Shown here piece after piece: positions 22,077-33,131 of a stretch of DNA of 64,000 bases. Each line of letters begins with the position of its first letter. Positions within the stretch are counted from its first letter, which is position 1. A program made the position numbers and the translations under genes. Under the pieces are notes generated by a model. The model saw only the letters and a program-made list of their open reading frames with translations. It was not told the origin of the DNA and made no database searches. Source of the stretch: Taxillus chinensis (Eukaryota; Streptophyta; Magnoliopsida; Santalales; Loranthaceae); assembly GCA_023512835.1 (NCBI GenBank), contig CM042088.1, positions 3,340,078-3,404,077 of the forward strand. Reading direction: 5' to 3'.

Positions 22077-23105
22077 TGTTGGAACTTTGAGATAACTGAG
22101 ATAGAATTATGGAAGATAAAACTCTCAGAGTTAATAGAGCTAACAATGTTTGAAATTAGCTAAGTGTTGGAATAATTGATCCTCTTATCGAATCAAATTT
22201 GATACCATACAATTGAATCAAGTCATTCAAATGATACAATTGAAGAACTATTTGTCAATAAATGGTACAAGACTCATAAGTTTTTGATACTCTTTCTAGA
22301 ACATACTGAAGAGATTCGATAAGAATGGAAGGACATGACATAAGACCATCGAGATTATTCATCAAGAAAACTTGCTCAAAGAAAAATTCGAAGAACTCAT
22401 TCGAAGATGATTGATGAAGGTTCTGTGTCAGAAGAGTCATCGAGTCAATAGGTTCAATGTCAAGAGAATCGAAGTAACATTCGAAAGACTTACAGACTTC
22501 AATACTCAAATTCATCGGTATTACATGTTTGATACAAGACTCAATAAAGACATTAAATGGAGTCAGTTGTCGTCTGAGATTACATATTTGATGAAGAGAT
22601 TTAAAGAAGAGATTCGAGATACAGGTTTTACAAGGTTAATCATTTCAACACCGTCATAGGTGAAGCTATCTTTGTAAGTCAAGAAAAAGGAAATATTGAT
22701 GAAGATTTGAGAATATTTATCAAATATGTTTCTTGCTTTAGTTTATAGGCTTTTATGTATAAATAGAGGAGAGCGTGAAATGATATCGGTGTGGTGAGGA
22801 TTGTGAAGATTATTATTGAGAGTTGTTCAAGAAGTTTAGGTTGTTCAAGAAGATCAAGAACACGACTTATGTGCCTCTGATCATTGAGTGTTTCTTGTAT
22901 TAGTTGATAAAGAAACTCTGATCATAAGTTAGTTATACAATATTTGTATTAGTTCTTTTATTAATATATATTTTTCATACATTGAGAAAACATCTTTTTT
23001 TTTTGCATATGCCTTTCAAGACTTACTTTCTAAATCTCTTCTTTTGACAAAAGATCTCACGGAAGAAGTCTATTCACCTCCCTCTAGACTTCAAGGGACC
23101 TAACA
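22077..23105 (+). mobile_element. Solo copia-type LTR inside the Tat LTR
   Basis: The 1029-base segment begins TGTTGGAAC and ends ACCTAACA. It has TATAAATAG at 22759 and, near its end, the phrase TATTCACCTCCCTCTAGACT, which is typical of the last bases of many plant copia LTRs. Flanks are GGCAG and GGCAA, a target duplication with one difference. There is no internal coding region, so the element was probably removed by LTR-LTR recombination. Confidence 0.7.
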
Positions 23106-23344
23106 GGCAATATTATTCTTGGGAATGAATTCTTGTTGCGTCTTTCTGGAAAAATATACATTTTTGCCACCTTTTATTAGAACATGTTCTAATATTCTCC
23201 AAGCATTCCAATAGCAGAGGAAGGCATAAGCAGGAGCATCAGCCTCAATAGTTCTAGATTTTTAATTCTCTTCTCTCTCACTTTATTATAACTTACTCAA
23301 AAAAATCTCACTTGTTTTTGTCAAATTTGAAAACATAAAATCAG

Positions 23345-23610
23345 TTTTCTAGAAAATAAAGGCCCCGGTGGCCATGGGATTGAGCTTCATGCTCACATCT
23401 TTGTCACCCGACTAATATCAATTGCGGCAATGGGATCGAGCTTCATTGCTCTTCATGCTACCAAGCTCCCCTTTTGTTTTCCTAGATATATAAAACACTA
23501 AAATAAAATCCAAACCATTTCTAGAAAAGGAAAAGTCCCCTACGGTCATGGGATTGAGCGTCATGCTCACATCTTTGCCATTCGAGCATATATCAATTGT
23601 GGCAATAGTC
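23345..23610 (+). repeat. Direct duplication, about 187-base spacing
   Basis: The phrase CATGGGATTGAGC(T/G)TCATGC followed by TCACATCTTTG occurs at about 23374 and 23547, with a third shorter GGGATCGAGCTTCATTGC between them. It lies within the right part of the Tat LTR. Confidence 0.65.
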
Positions 23611-24063
23611 TTTTCTATTTTATTTAATTCCCTTTTACATCCTAGTGTGTTAAAAGTCATTTTTCTTGAAATCTTTGTCACAAGGGATTGATTCCTACAT
23701 CCAATTTTTCTAAATAAAATAACCCCTCATTCGTAAAAAAAAAAAAAAGAAAAGAAAACTTAAAATAATCGAACACCCTTAAATAAAGACTAGGTACCAA
23801 TTTTAGGCGTTGTGAGAGTGTAAGAGTACTTCTCTCTTCCTCACACGTAACCAACTCTCGAATTTATTCTCTGGAACTGTAAACCCTTCTAGGTGGCCAA
23901 ATATACCTTTATTTTGTTTGGTGGCAACTCATTTTTTTCCTTTCTCTTATTTTGCTTTTGTGTGAGCTATGACAATGATGGCTCAACGACCAAATCTCTA
24001 TCCAAAAGAGTATCTCACGCTAGTCATGAGCTCAGACAACACTAGGTGATGACAACTAGTCAC

Positions 24064-25894
24064 TGATAGTGGTCATTTGGACCACTATTTTAGGGCCATT
24101 TTGTGTGTGTATTGACATGAATTATACATCTTTGTCACTCAAAATGTTTATATTTTCTATCTAACACCTTAACCACCAATCGGAGCTTTTCCTTGGAGTT
24201 TTTGCTTGTTCTTTGTATTACTTATATTAAACTCAGAGATTTCTCCATGGAAGCAAGAAATTGAGGCTAGCAGCAGCTACACAATAAAAGACACCCAGGA
24301 TTGGATTATAGTAAAATTTCACCCGACCAAGATGATTAGTGCACAATTGGATTACATAGACCACAAATGAAGCTAGTCGGGTGAAGAATAGGTTTGGTCG
24401 AGTGAAGGATGTTCACCCGACCACATGATATGAAGATGGAATCCATTGATTCAAGCCTTTTGGGACACCTTTACCTTCTAGTCGGGTGAGCTTTGAAGAT
24501 GGTCAGGTGAAGCTTTTATTCACCTGACCAAGTGCGATAAAGCTATATGGCGTCGATTAGAGTCATCCTAGATACTTTTGTCTTCTGGTCGGGTTAAGAT
24601 TGAAGCTGGTCAAGTGAAGGAACGTTCACCTGACCAAGTGGGATTTTGACATTTTCAACTGATTCAGGTATCAATAGACAGCTTTTGCTTCTGGACGGGT
24701 GAGTTTTGAAGATGGTTGGGTGAAGCTTTTGTTCACCGGCCATATCGTTTTTGTGCTAGATTTGCATTGATCCCAATCCAAAATGCATTATTTCCAAGTT
24801 TGCAGCACGACATCCCACACCCAACATTTTTAATGAGATAGTTGCACAAGTTGCAGTGTTTTACACCTGTAGGGCTGTGATTAAATTTAGATGAGGATAC
24901 ATTTTCATTTTTACTGTTGCCCTAATTTCTGGAGGCTATATAAGTTGAGTTTTTGGAAGGGATGGGGGTTGAAAAATCAGAGAAAAATACAAGAAATTCG
25001 AGGGTAGATTTCAGGGAGTTTTTGGAGGATTGGAGCATCTGCGGCATTCTGAAACACTACCAGCTGGGAGCAATACATCAGAGGGGTCATATCCACCTTC
25101 AAGCAGTCACAGTTACCTTCTTTTCCCTTCATTTATGTATTATCTCTTTATTGTATTTTGTAAACCCAGTACGTTAGCTTAAAACCCCCCGATTGGGGTT
25201 AGGATGGAATTTGATATAATATGTTAATTGGAATATTCTGTAAATTTATATTCTCTGTTATCTACTTATTGAAAGTCTTGATTATTTGTATGGAATGATA
25301 TTGGCCATGTTGTTTTGTATTTTAGGTAATTATATGATGGATTGTAAGATGAAATATAATTACTAAAAACTCAAGATGATCAAACTAGGAATTACATAAT
25401 ATGTGAAAACCAGGGTAAACCTAGGTTACTAAATCAAGAGTCGGTGTGATGCTAGCTCTAGATTAAACAATCCAGTGCTTAATGGGTCACCTGCCTCCAT
25501 TAGGGTGTACACATAACTATTATGCTTGAAAGAGACTAGTTCATGCATTGTGATTGGGTAATAAATGGAGAACAGAAATAAATATGAACTCTGCAGATTA
25601 TATTATTATAAGAAGAAAATACATCAAATGAAGTCCTAACTCCAATCTACTCCTCATTATATAGAAACTCCACACCAGATTATTGAGTTAACTTTAATTT
25701 TTCAGAACTGTTTTTACAATTTGAATACTGCAATTTGTTTTTAAACAGAAACTAAAAGAAAAACCAAAATCAATTTGAGTTATCCGAGATAAAACAGGAT
25801 TTCTATTCAATCATTTTTCCTAGGGTTCGAGAACCGGACTTAATTGTCCACTGTATTACTTGTGCGATTTTGTACACTTGCAAAACAACGAACA
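24064..25894 (+). repeat. 5' LTR of Athila
   Basis: It starts TGATAGTGGTCATTTGG and ends ...GAACA, five bases before the primer site. It matches 54760-55631 from its start. A TATA box CTATATAAG is at 24935-24943, giving a plausible promoter. The U3 part holds several hairpins of GGTCGGGTGAA type (see separate entry). Confidence 0.9.
24376..24745 (+). repeat. Hairpin array in the Athila LTR
   Basis: Inverted pairs of GGTCGGGTGAA and TTCACCCGACC, separated by 5-7 bases, occur at 24396-24422, 24501-24529 (11-base perfect stem), 24608-24635 and about 24715-24744, with single arms between them. The same hairpins occur in the right LTR (55068-55403) and in the 3' region (50698-51145). Confidence 0.8.
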
Positions 25895-25898
25895 AGTT

Positions 25899-25917
25899 TT
25901 TGGCGCCATTGCTGGGG
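25899..25917 (+). other. Athila primer binding site (Asp tRNA type)
   Basis: TTTGGCGCCATTGCTGGGG directly after the LTR closely matches the TGGCGCCGTTGCCGGGG primer site usual for Athila elements. Confidence 0.88.
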
Positions 25918-26058
25918 AAGGCATCGATAGGATTGAATTTCTAGAGTATATCATATTCTTTTTACTTTTTCTGTCACTTGTTTATGTTTTTTGCATTGTA
26001 TATATATATATTGTGTTGTTTTGGTGGATGTTATGTTAGCATGTGTAGGAACAGGTGA

Positions 26059-27457
26059 ATGAACAATTCATCCGAAGAAGAATTTCTACGTTTTGATCCA
26101 GAAACAGAATGCACCTTTAGAACACGCCTTCGTGAGCTAAGAAGAACATTTGAGCCAGAGGAACAAGAAGCACCTAGACCAGACATGGCCACCACACCTG
26201 ACATGGAACAGGGAGATGAGGCACACAGACCTGTCAGGGATTATGTCACTCCTGATGCCAGACACATCAAGAATCCTATACAACAACTAGAAATCAGGGC
26301 AAACTTTGATTTTCCACAGGTGATACATTTGGTGGTACAGAACAGCTTTGGTGGACTCCCATCTGAAGATCCTTATCAACACCTATCAAGGTTCAACCAA
26401 ATATGCAAAACTATCAGAAGATAAGGAGTGCCTGAAGAAGCCACCAAGCTGGAATTATTCCTTTGGTCTCTTAGGGATTCTGCTATGTCTTGGTTCACCT
26501 CTTTACCTGATCAACATTTTGCTAATTGGGGTGACTGTGCACAAGAGTTTTTGGCTCAGTATTTTCCACCTGGAAAGATATCTAAACTGAGAAATGATAT
26601 TACTGCATTCTCCCAATTTTTGGGAGAAACAATTGGAGAAGCTTGGGAGAGATAGAATGGATTGTAGAGGAAGTGTCCAAATCATGGACTACATAATTGG
26701 CTGCTTATTGAAGCCCTGACCAAACAAGTGGAGAAGTTGACAACCAAGCCCATAGATAAAGCCCACATGACCTGCCAAGAGTGTGGGGGAGAACATGCAC
26801 TTTCAAACTACCCATTGAGCACATATGAAGAGGGTACATTGAATGTCTCCAATGATGCTGAAGAACAGGCAATTATGTGGGCGGCAATCAAAATATATAG
26901 GCCTACAACCCTTATTCGAACACCTACAACCCAGGATGGAGAGACCATCTGAATTTTAGATATGGACAATAAGGTCAGAATAACAAAAATGATTAGCAGA
27001 GACCAGTCCAATATCAGACAACTTAGTACTAGAACAACAATCAGCAGTACAACAGGACTGCTCAATTTCAAAACAAAAATACGGATTTCAGACCATCAGG
27101 CAGTGGATAGCAGGAGCAGAAAGCAGTTGGGAGACTGCAATCGAGAAACTCGCCAATGCAACAAATGGGAAAATTCAGGAAATCTCTACTAAGATGGATG
27201 AGTGACTTGATCGAGTTGAAAATCAGAATAAACGATTGGAAACTCAAATTGCTCAAATTGCTGATGCTCTAACTCAAAGAGCACCTGGAGAGTTACCCAA
27301 CAAACCTGAAACGAATCCCAGGGAATACGGTAAGGCTATTACATTAAGAAATGGAAGAGAACTGCAAGAACAACCACCAACTGAGAAGAAAATTGCTGAA
27401 CCATCCATGGAAGCTGAAGTTGCACCACAGCAAAAGAGTCAAGCTAAGGACCACTAG
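26059..27457 (+). pseudogene. Athila gag
   Basis: The reading starts MNNSSEEEFLRFDPE and contains the gag domain: IHLVVQNSFGGLPSEDPYQH, LELFLWSLRDSAMSWFTSLP, FLAQYFPPGKISKLRNDI, GETIGEAWER. Stops at 26422 and 26653 break it. About 100 residues that normally follow AWER appear to be deleted, so the frame jumps to ALTKQVEKL and a CCHC-like CQECGGEHALSNYP. A frameshift near 26910 and further stops follow. The C-terminal part (METQIAQIADALTQRAPGE, ITLRNGRELQE) is characteristic of Athila. Confidence 0.92.
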
Positions 27458-27606
27458 CAAAGAAGAAAGAGCTTAGAAAATACACTTTACCTCTTCCATT
27501 TCCTCATAGGCTCATTAAACAGAAGAAGGAGGAGCAGTACAGAAAATTTATGGAAATAATCAACCAATTGAAGGTGACTATTCCATTTGTTTAAGCACTA
27601 GCTCAG

Positions 27607-28220
27607 ATGCCATCCTACATTAAATTTTTAAAGGATTTCATAACTAACAAAAAGATGTTGGAGGAATATGCAACTGTGGCCCTCACTGAAATTTGCAGTG
27701 CCATTATTCAAAAGAAACTGCCTCCTAAGCTTGGAGACCTAGGTAGTTTTTCCATTCCCTGCACGATTGGCCAATTATCCTTTGACAATGCACTATGTGA
27801 TTTGGGTGCTAGTGTGAGCTTAATTCCATTCTCCATGTGCAAAAGACTTGGGCTCGGAGATGTGCAGCCAACCTCCATCACCTTACAGTTGGTTGATAAG
27901 TCCATTAAGCATCCAGTGGGCATATTGGAGAATGCCCCTTTGCAAGTACAAAATATGATTATTCTAATTAACTTGATTGCATTGGATATGAATGAGGCAG
28001 GTGCCATGCCATTAATTCTGGGGAGACCATTTTTAGCCACAGTTGGTGCACTTATTGATGTCAAAGGGGGTAAATTGACTCTCAACATAGGGGATGAAAA
28101 GATTGAATTCAATGTCTTCAAGAGCTTGAAGCATCCCCAGCAAATAGAGGAGAGTTATAGGATTGATGCAATAAATCCTGTGGTGACTGAGCAGACATTA
28201 CAGTTTCAGGATCCTTTAGC
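27607..28220 (+). pseudogene. Athila protease region, cut by the copia insertion
   Basis: MPSYIKFLKDFITNKKMLEE, VALTEICSAIIQKKLPPKL and FSIPCTIG lead into the aspartic protease active site ALCDLGASVSLIPFS, followed by PLILGRPFLATVGALIDV. These are typical Athila sequences, and this part is an intact frame. It is interrupted at 28226 by the copia LTR and resumes at 37255 toward RT. It would process the Athila polyprotein. Confidence 0.93.
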
Positions 28221-28225
28221 TATGT

Positions 28226-29868
28226 TGATATTCCCAGGTTCAAAGCATGATCGTCTTGGTATGCGTGTGTGTATACACAGAGGGGGGTGAATCTGTATAC
28301 TTTAAAACTATTCCTTTAGTTTTAAAGAGTAGGATACTTTAGAGGTATTCCAACAGGTGCAGTTCTTATTTGGGTGGTATGTTGGTGTCTCATGCAAGAT
28401 CAACTAAACAGTAGGTATGTATGAAAAGTAAAAGACAAAGACACATGGTTTACGTGGTTCGATCAATGTGGCCTACTCTATGGTGGTGAAGGTGTACCTA
28501 CACCGAGTCTAATCTACTATCTTCTTTTAATATAGTAGAGTCTAGCACTTGTTACAATAGGATCAACTCTCTTTTCTTTTAAATGTAAATACAGAAATAG
28601 TATTACTCCAGAGCTCACTCACTATGAAGAACTATCTGACGCAATCCGCTCCTGCATATTCAGCCGTTTGCTATGCTCAACCTTCAACCACTCCTCTTGC
28701 CGAACTCATGATCTGTTCTTTGAATGTATGAGGAAGAAAGACAGATTAACTCACTATTATCTCTCTTTCAATCTTCCTCTCTCTCTGTATATCGTATGAA
28801 CTACTCTGCATCGCCTTTTTTTTCTTCAGATATGTTTCTTGTCTGCTCAAAAATATTATGGGCTCTTACCTGCAAGTCCGGCACATTCCTTGCTTTTATA
28901 GGTTGGTCAAAGTCAAAAACCCTTATGTTAAGGTTAAGCATGTTTCTTCCTTCGATCTTCATGGTTGAAACATGTTAAACCACCCTTGGATGACATCCAC
29001 GTGTTTTTCAGTACTTAGCGTACTTAAAACCGCTGCCTGGGGAAAAACTTACTTAAACGATGAACTTCAGCGTGTTTTGCTCCTCCGCAGCGCACTCCGT
29101 TCCTTTGACTAGCCATCGCCTCGAAGATATTGCCTCGTAGCATTTCTATGAGTCTACGAGTCTTTATCTTCGACTCTCTGAGTCATAGTCTTTGAACTTC
29201 CTTCTGCTCTCTGGCTTCGAAGCTAGATCAGAATCAGTGCTTAGTTGACATCTCATTCTAGGAGCCTTTGAGCTCTACGAGTCTTCGAGTCAGTGACAGC
29301 TGCATTCTGCCTTGGATGATTAATTGTTCACAGGTCTCTGCAACAGGTCCTTCAATCTATGACCCTGCAAGCTTCGACTCTACGACCCTGCATGCTATAA
29401 CTCTATGAGTCTTTGCTTCGAGTCTACGAGACGCGGTTCTTCACCTGTCTGCACCTTGGGTCTATGAAACTACGACCCTTCGACCCTGTGGCCCTTCGAG
29501 GCTTCGATCCTGTACCTCTTTAAGGCTTTGACCCTGTGGTCCTTTGAGAGTGCTTCGAGCTCCATGGTCTGATAGTCTATGACCTTCCACCTTTGAGTTA
29601 CCTGGTCTACGACCTTCGACCTTCGAGTTGCCCAGTCTACGACCTTCGAGTCGCCTGATCTACGACCTTCGACCCTACTGGCTATGAGTTTACAGACCTT
29701 TAAGTTAAGGACATACATAGGTAGACTCCCTCTACGAGATCACTCTAAGAGATCACTCTACGAAGTTATCCAACCAAGTACGGATCTTCGACCCAGACCT
29801 TCTACCCTGCGAATTCCGTTTCTGCATAATGTTGACAACAATGACAACTTAACCTCGCAGGAACAACA
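28226..29868 (-). repeat. 3' LTR of the SIRE-like copia
   Basis: It runs TGATATTCCCAGG to GGAACAACA on the plus strand. From about 29150 to 29700 it contains a dense array of CTTCGACC, CTACGAG and CCTTCGAG motifs. Its CT run near 28780 is short compared with the other LTR. Confidence 0.93.
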
Positions 29869-29880
29869 ATCTCCCCCTTT
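29869..29880 (-). other. Polypurine tract of the SIRE-like copia
   Basis: On the minus strand AAAGGGGGAGAT directly precedes the LTR start TGTTGTTCC. Confidence 0.88.
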
Positions 29881-29989
29881 GGAATTGTTGGCAACATGCG
29901 AAATGCGCAAACCTTCAACTCTTTGAGGAGCCTAGAAAACAATGCTTTGCTCCCCGTGAACTTTTCCTATTGTACTCCCCCTTTGCCAA

Positions 29990-30600
29990 CCAATTGCAAA
30001 GCCGAGAGGGGGAAACACTCTCCACTCCATTAGGCGGAGGGAGGAAGCTGCACAGACAATCCGCGTCTGTGTGTATCAAACAAGTCGATGGATAGAGGTT
30101 TGGTGAGAATATCAGCAGTTTGCTCCTGGGTCGGAACATACACTAATTGTATATTTCCTCTTCCACTTGTTCTTTGATGTAGTGGTATCTGTAGTCGATG
30201 TACTTGATCTTTGAATGCTAAACGGGATTCCTGCTAATATTAATTGCACTCTGGTTGTCACACCAAATGTTGACAGGTAACTCCACATTCACTCCCAAGT
30301 CTGACAGTTGAGTGTTCATCCATACCACTTGAGTACATGTAGCATGTGCAGCCACATATTCAGCTTTGGCTGTGCTGCAGGCCACACTGTTCTGTTTACG
30401 GCTCAACCATGCAACACACTTTGAACCCAAATAAAAACTGCAGCCACTGGTAGAACATCTATTATCAATATTTCCAACCAGTCTGCATCAGTGTAAGCTT
30501 GTAGTTCAATTGAATCCTTAGATGGATACCACAGTCCCATTTCTAGTGTACCTTGTAAGTATATAAGAATTCGCTTGACTTCCAGCAAGTGGGATTCCTT
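29990..30600 (-). pseudogene. RNase H of the SIRE-like copia
   Basis: In element orientation it reads VKRILIYLQGTLEMGLWYPS, AYTDADW, GSKCVAWLSRKQNSVACSTA, KAEYVAAHATCTQVVWM and IWCDNQSAINISRNPV, then a tail resembling QTADILTKPL. RNase H removes element RNA during reverse transcription. A frameshift separates the TDADW block from CVAWLSRKQ, and a stop follows NISRNPV. Confidence 0.9.
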
Positions 30601-30822
30601 CGGGTTTACTTAATATCTACTTGCATGACACATAACTTGCATAAGATCAGGTCGGGAGGCTGTAATGTATAGGAGGTTTCCAATCATGCCTCGATACTCT
30701 TTCTGATTTACACTTACACCTTCCTGATCTTTGTGTAATTTGCAGCCTGTAGCCATTAGTGTTCCAACAAGCCTGTTATCATTCATACCATACTTCTTTA
30801 ACAGTTCTTTGACATACTTGTG

Positions 30823-31773
30823 CTATGATATAAAGATTCCTTCAGCAATCTGCCTGATCTGTAATCCCAAGAAGTATGTTAATTCTCCTATGAGAGACAT
30901 TTCAAATTCATCACTCATTCTCTTAGCAAATTCTTCACATAATCCTGAGGGACTCCATCCGAATATAATGTCATCTACATAGACTATGGTTTCCAGCTGA
31001 CCTCTATCTGAATTTAGTATATACAAGTTATGATCCACTGTTCCTCTACTGAAATTCATCCTTTTTAAATACCCATCCAGTCAGCTATACCATGCTCTAA
31101 GAGCCTGCTTCAGGCCATACAAGGCTTTCTTTAACCTGCACACATGCGTCTCATCATCAACAATCTATACTCCATTTGGTTGCTCAATATAAACTTCCTC
31201 TTTTAGCAATCCATTCAAAAATGCAGACTTCACATTCATTTGATAGACTTTGAACCTCTTATGTGCTGCCAATACAAGAAACATCCTGATCGTTTCTAGC
31301 CTTGCTACTGGTGCAAATGTTTCATCAACATCTATACCCTCAATCTGAGAGTATCCCTTGCATACTAGTCTAGCCTTGTTCCTAACAACCTTGCCATCTT
31401 TATTCAGTTTATTTCTGAACACCCAATTTGTTTCGATGACATTTTTGCTATTTGGTCTAGGAACCAACTACCATGTCTTGTTCTTTTCAATTTGGTCCAG
31501 CTCATCATTCATTGCTATGATCCAAGCTTCATCCTCCTCTGCTTCTTCAACTATTTTTGGCTCTATTTGAGAGAGAAGTGTAGTAGCCCTTGTAAACTTT
31601 CTCCTAGTAGTTACACCTGCTTGGGGATCACCAAGGATTTGATCCTTGTCATGCACACTGGACCATGTCCTCTTGGTCTTTTTAGTTGAATCTTCTCCAG
31701 GATTGGACTCTTCCTTCTCTTCTTTATCAGACTTCTCTGAGTCTGTGTCCTCCTCTTTTTTTTTCTTTTTCAT
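30823..31773 (-). pseudogene. Reverse transcriptase of the SIRE-like copia
   Basis: A Lys/Glu-rich linker precedes the RT_2 domain: [89 protein letters not shown] and the catalytic YVDDIIFG (about 30960). In-frame stops after KNKTW, PNGV and RAWYS break it. The usual [10 protein letters not shown] motif reads [10 protein letters not shown]; that Asp is one of the RT metal-binding residues, so this copy would be inactive even without the stops. Confidence 0.92.
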
Positions 31774-31955
31774 GCTCAGTCTCTTCTTCCATTTGAGGTT
31801 CTGCTACTTCAAAATCCGGATTCTCATCCTCAGTTACATCTTTCTTCTAATTTTCATCCACTTTAATTTCACTTGAAGTTATAACTTTTCCAAGTCTTGG
31901 AAGAAAAACTCTATATCCCTTTGTCTGATATGAGTATCCAACGAATGTTCCTTCC

Positions 31956-33131
31956 TCAGATCTGGCATGAAACTTTCCTCTTCCTTACTCCTTTATCTTC
32001 GTAAAGCAGGGACTTCCAAATATTCTGAAGTACTGTTGACTTCTTCCTACACCATAATTTATAGGGTGTGCAGTCTGTTCTTGGTCTTAATGTTACTCTG
32101 TTTAGAAGATGTACTGCTGTTCTTGTTGCCTTTGTCCAAAACCTTGCATGAAGATTAGCTTCCAGCAGCAAGGTTCTGCCCATATCAATGACAGCCCTAT
32201 TTTTCCTTTTAACAACCCCGTTTTGTTGTGGAGTTCTCGCTGCTAACAGTTGATGCTGAATCCCATGTTTGTTCAAATACCTTTCAAAGGCATCATTAGT
32301 AAACTCAGTACCTTGATCAGATCTTAAGATCTTAATCCTTTGACCACAATCATTCTCAGCCATTCTTCTGTACTTCTTAAAGCAGTCTAGTGTTTCTGTT
32401 TTGTGCTTCAAATACATAATGCAGGTCCTCCTGGTGAAATCATCCACAGATAGAATGAAGTATCTTTCACCATTGAGTCCCTTATTTCTCATTGGTCCAC
32501 ACAGGTCTATATGCACAATATCCAGAGCTGCTTCTGAACTATACTCCTTCACATGGTAGTAAAATCTGGCTTGTTTTCCACGTAAGCATGCTAAGCAGAC
32601 ATGCTCTCTTTCTCTTTTAATATCTGGGATATCCCTGATAGCCTTGCAATTAACAAGTCTTCTCATATTCTTTTGATTCAAATGTCCCAGTCTTCTATGC
32701 CAGAGTCTATTTTTTTCTACCTTTGTTATATGATAGTTATAGGTCTTGCTTTTATCAATTACATACAAGTCCCCATCTGTCCTTCTTCTAGCTACTACTG
32801 TGTTGCCATTTTCTCTTTTCACCTGATAACCAGTTTTTGTAAAGGTTACTTCATGACCTGCATCACACAGCTGACTGACGGATGCTAGATTATATTTCAA
32901 TCCTTCAACATGCAGAACATCTTTCAATTTATTCTTTCCCCATTTGGCTGATCCTAGCCTATTGATCTTTAGTGAGCTATCATTGCCAAATCTTACTTTG
33001 CCAAATTTGTCTTTGTTCACATCTGATAGTTTCTTTAGGTCACCAGTCATGTGACCTGAGCAGCCACTATCAAGGATCCACTGTTTGTCCTTGATGTCTG
33101 CTTTCAATGCAATCTCAGCAATATGAGCCAC
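31956..33131 (-). pseudogene. Protease and integrase of the SIRE-like copia
   Basis: A 391-residue open frame starts inside the protease (WILDSGCSGHMTGD, active site D-S-G). It continues through the GAG-pre-integrase zinc region (LWHRRLGHLNQKNM ... CLACLRGKQ) into the integrase core. The first two catalytic Asp residues are in IDLCGPM and LRSDQGTEF. The third position reads PQQNGVVKRKNR, with Lys where the family has Glu, a G to A change that should abolish strand transfer. The frame is otherwise well preserved; it should cut polyprotein and insert element DNA. Confidence 0.92.

Larger units (their letters stand above)
21102..24055 (+). repeat. Tat/Ogre-type LTR (older copy), interrupted
   Basis: It starts TGTTGGATCCCATTTTGACC and follows the LTR at 58677 block by block: GGAGACTAATGCACTTGACC, AAAACGAAGAAGTTATAATT, GGCGAATATGGGTCT, GTAAAAGAATAATTAAAAGT near the left, then CACACGTAACCAACTCTCGAA (23850) and GGTGGCAACTC (23920) near the right end. 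A TATA-like TATAAATAG lies at 21908. It contains a solo copia LTR at 22077-23105. Right after it a remnant like a primer site (GACAACT) meets the Athila LTR at 24064, so the rest of its element is missing or displaced. The exact right end is uncertain. Confidence 0.75.

Noticed and set aside
21097..23993. ACCAA on both sides of the Tat LTR as a target duplication
   Set aside because: The right ACCAA (23989-23993) does not follow a CA end and lies before the likely LTR end, so it is probably chance.
29150..29700. CRISPR-like array because of regularly repeated short motifs
   Set aside because: Spacing is irregular, motifs are degenerate and under 12 bases, and the array is inside a plant LTR.
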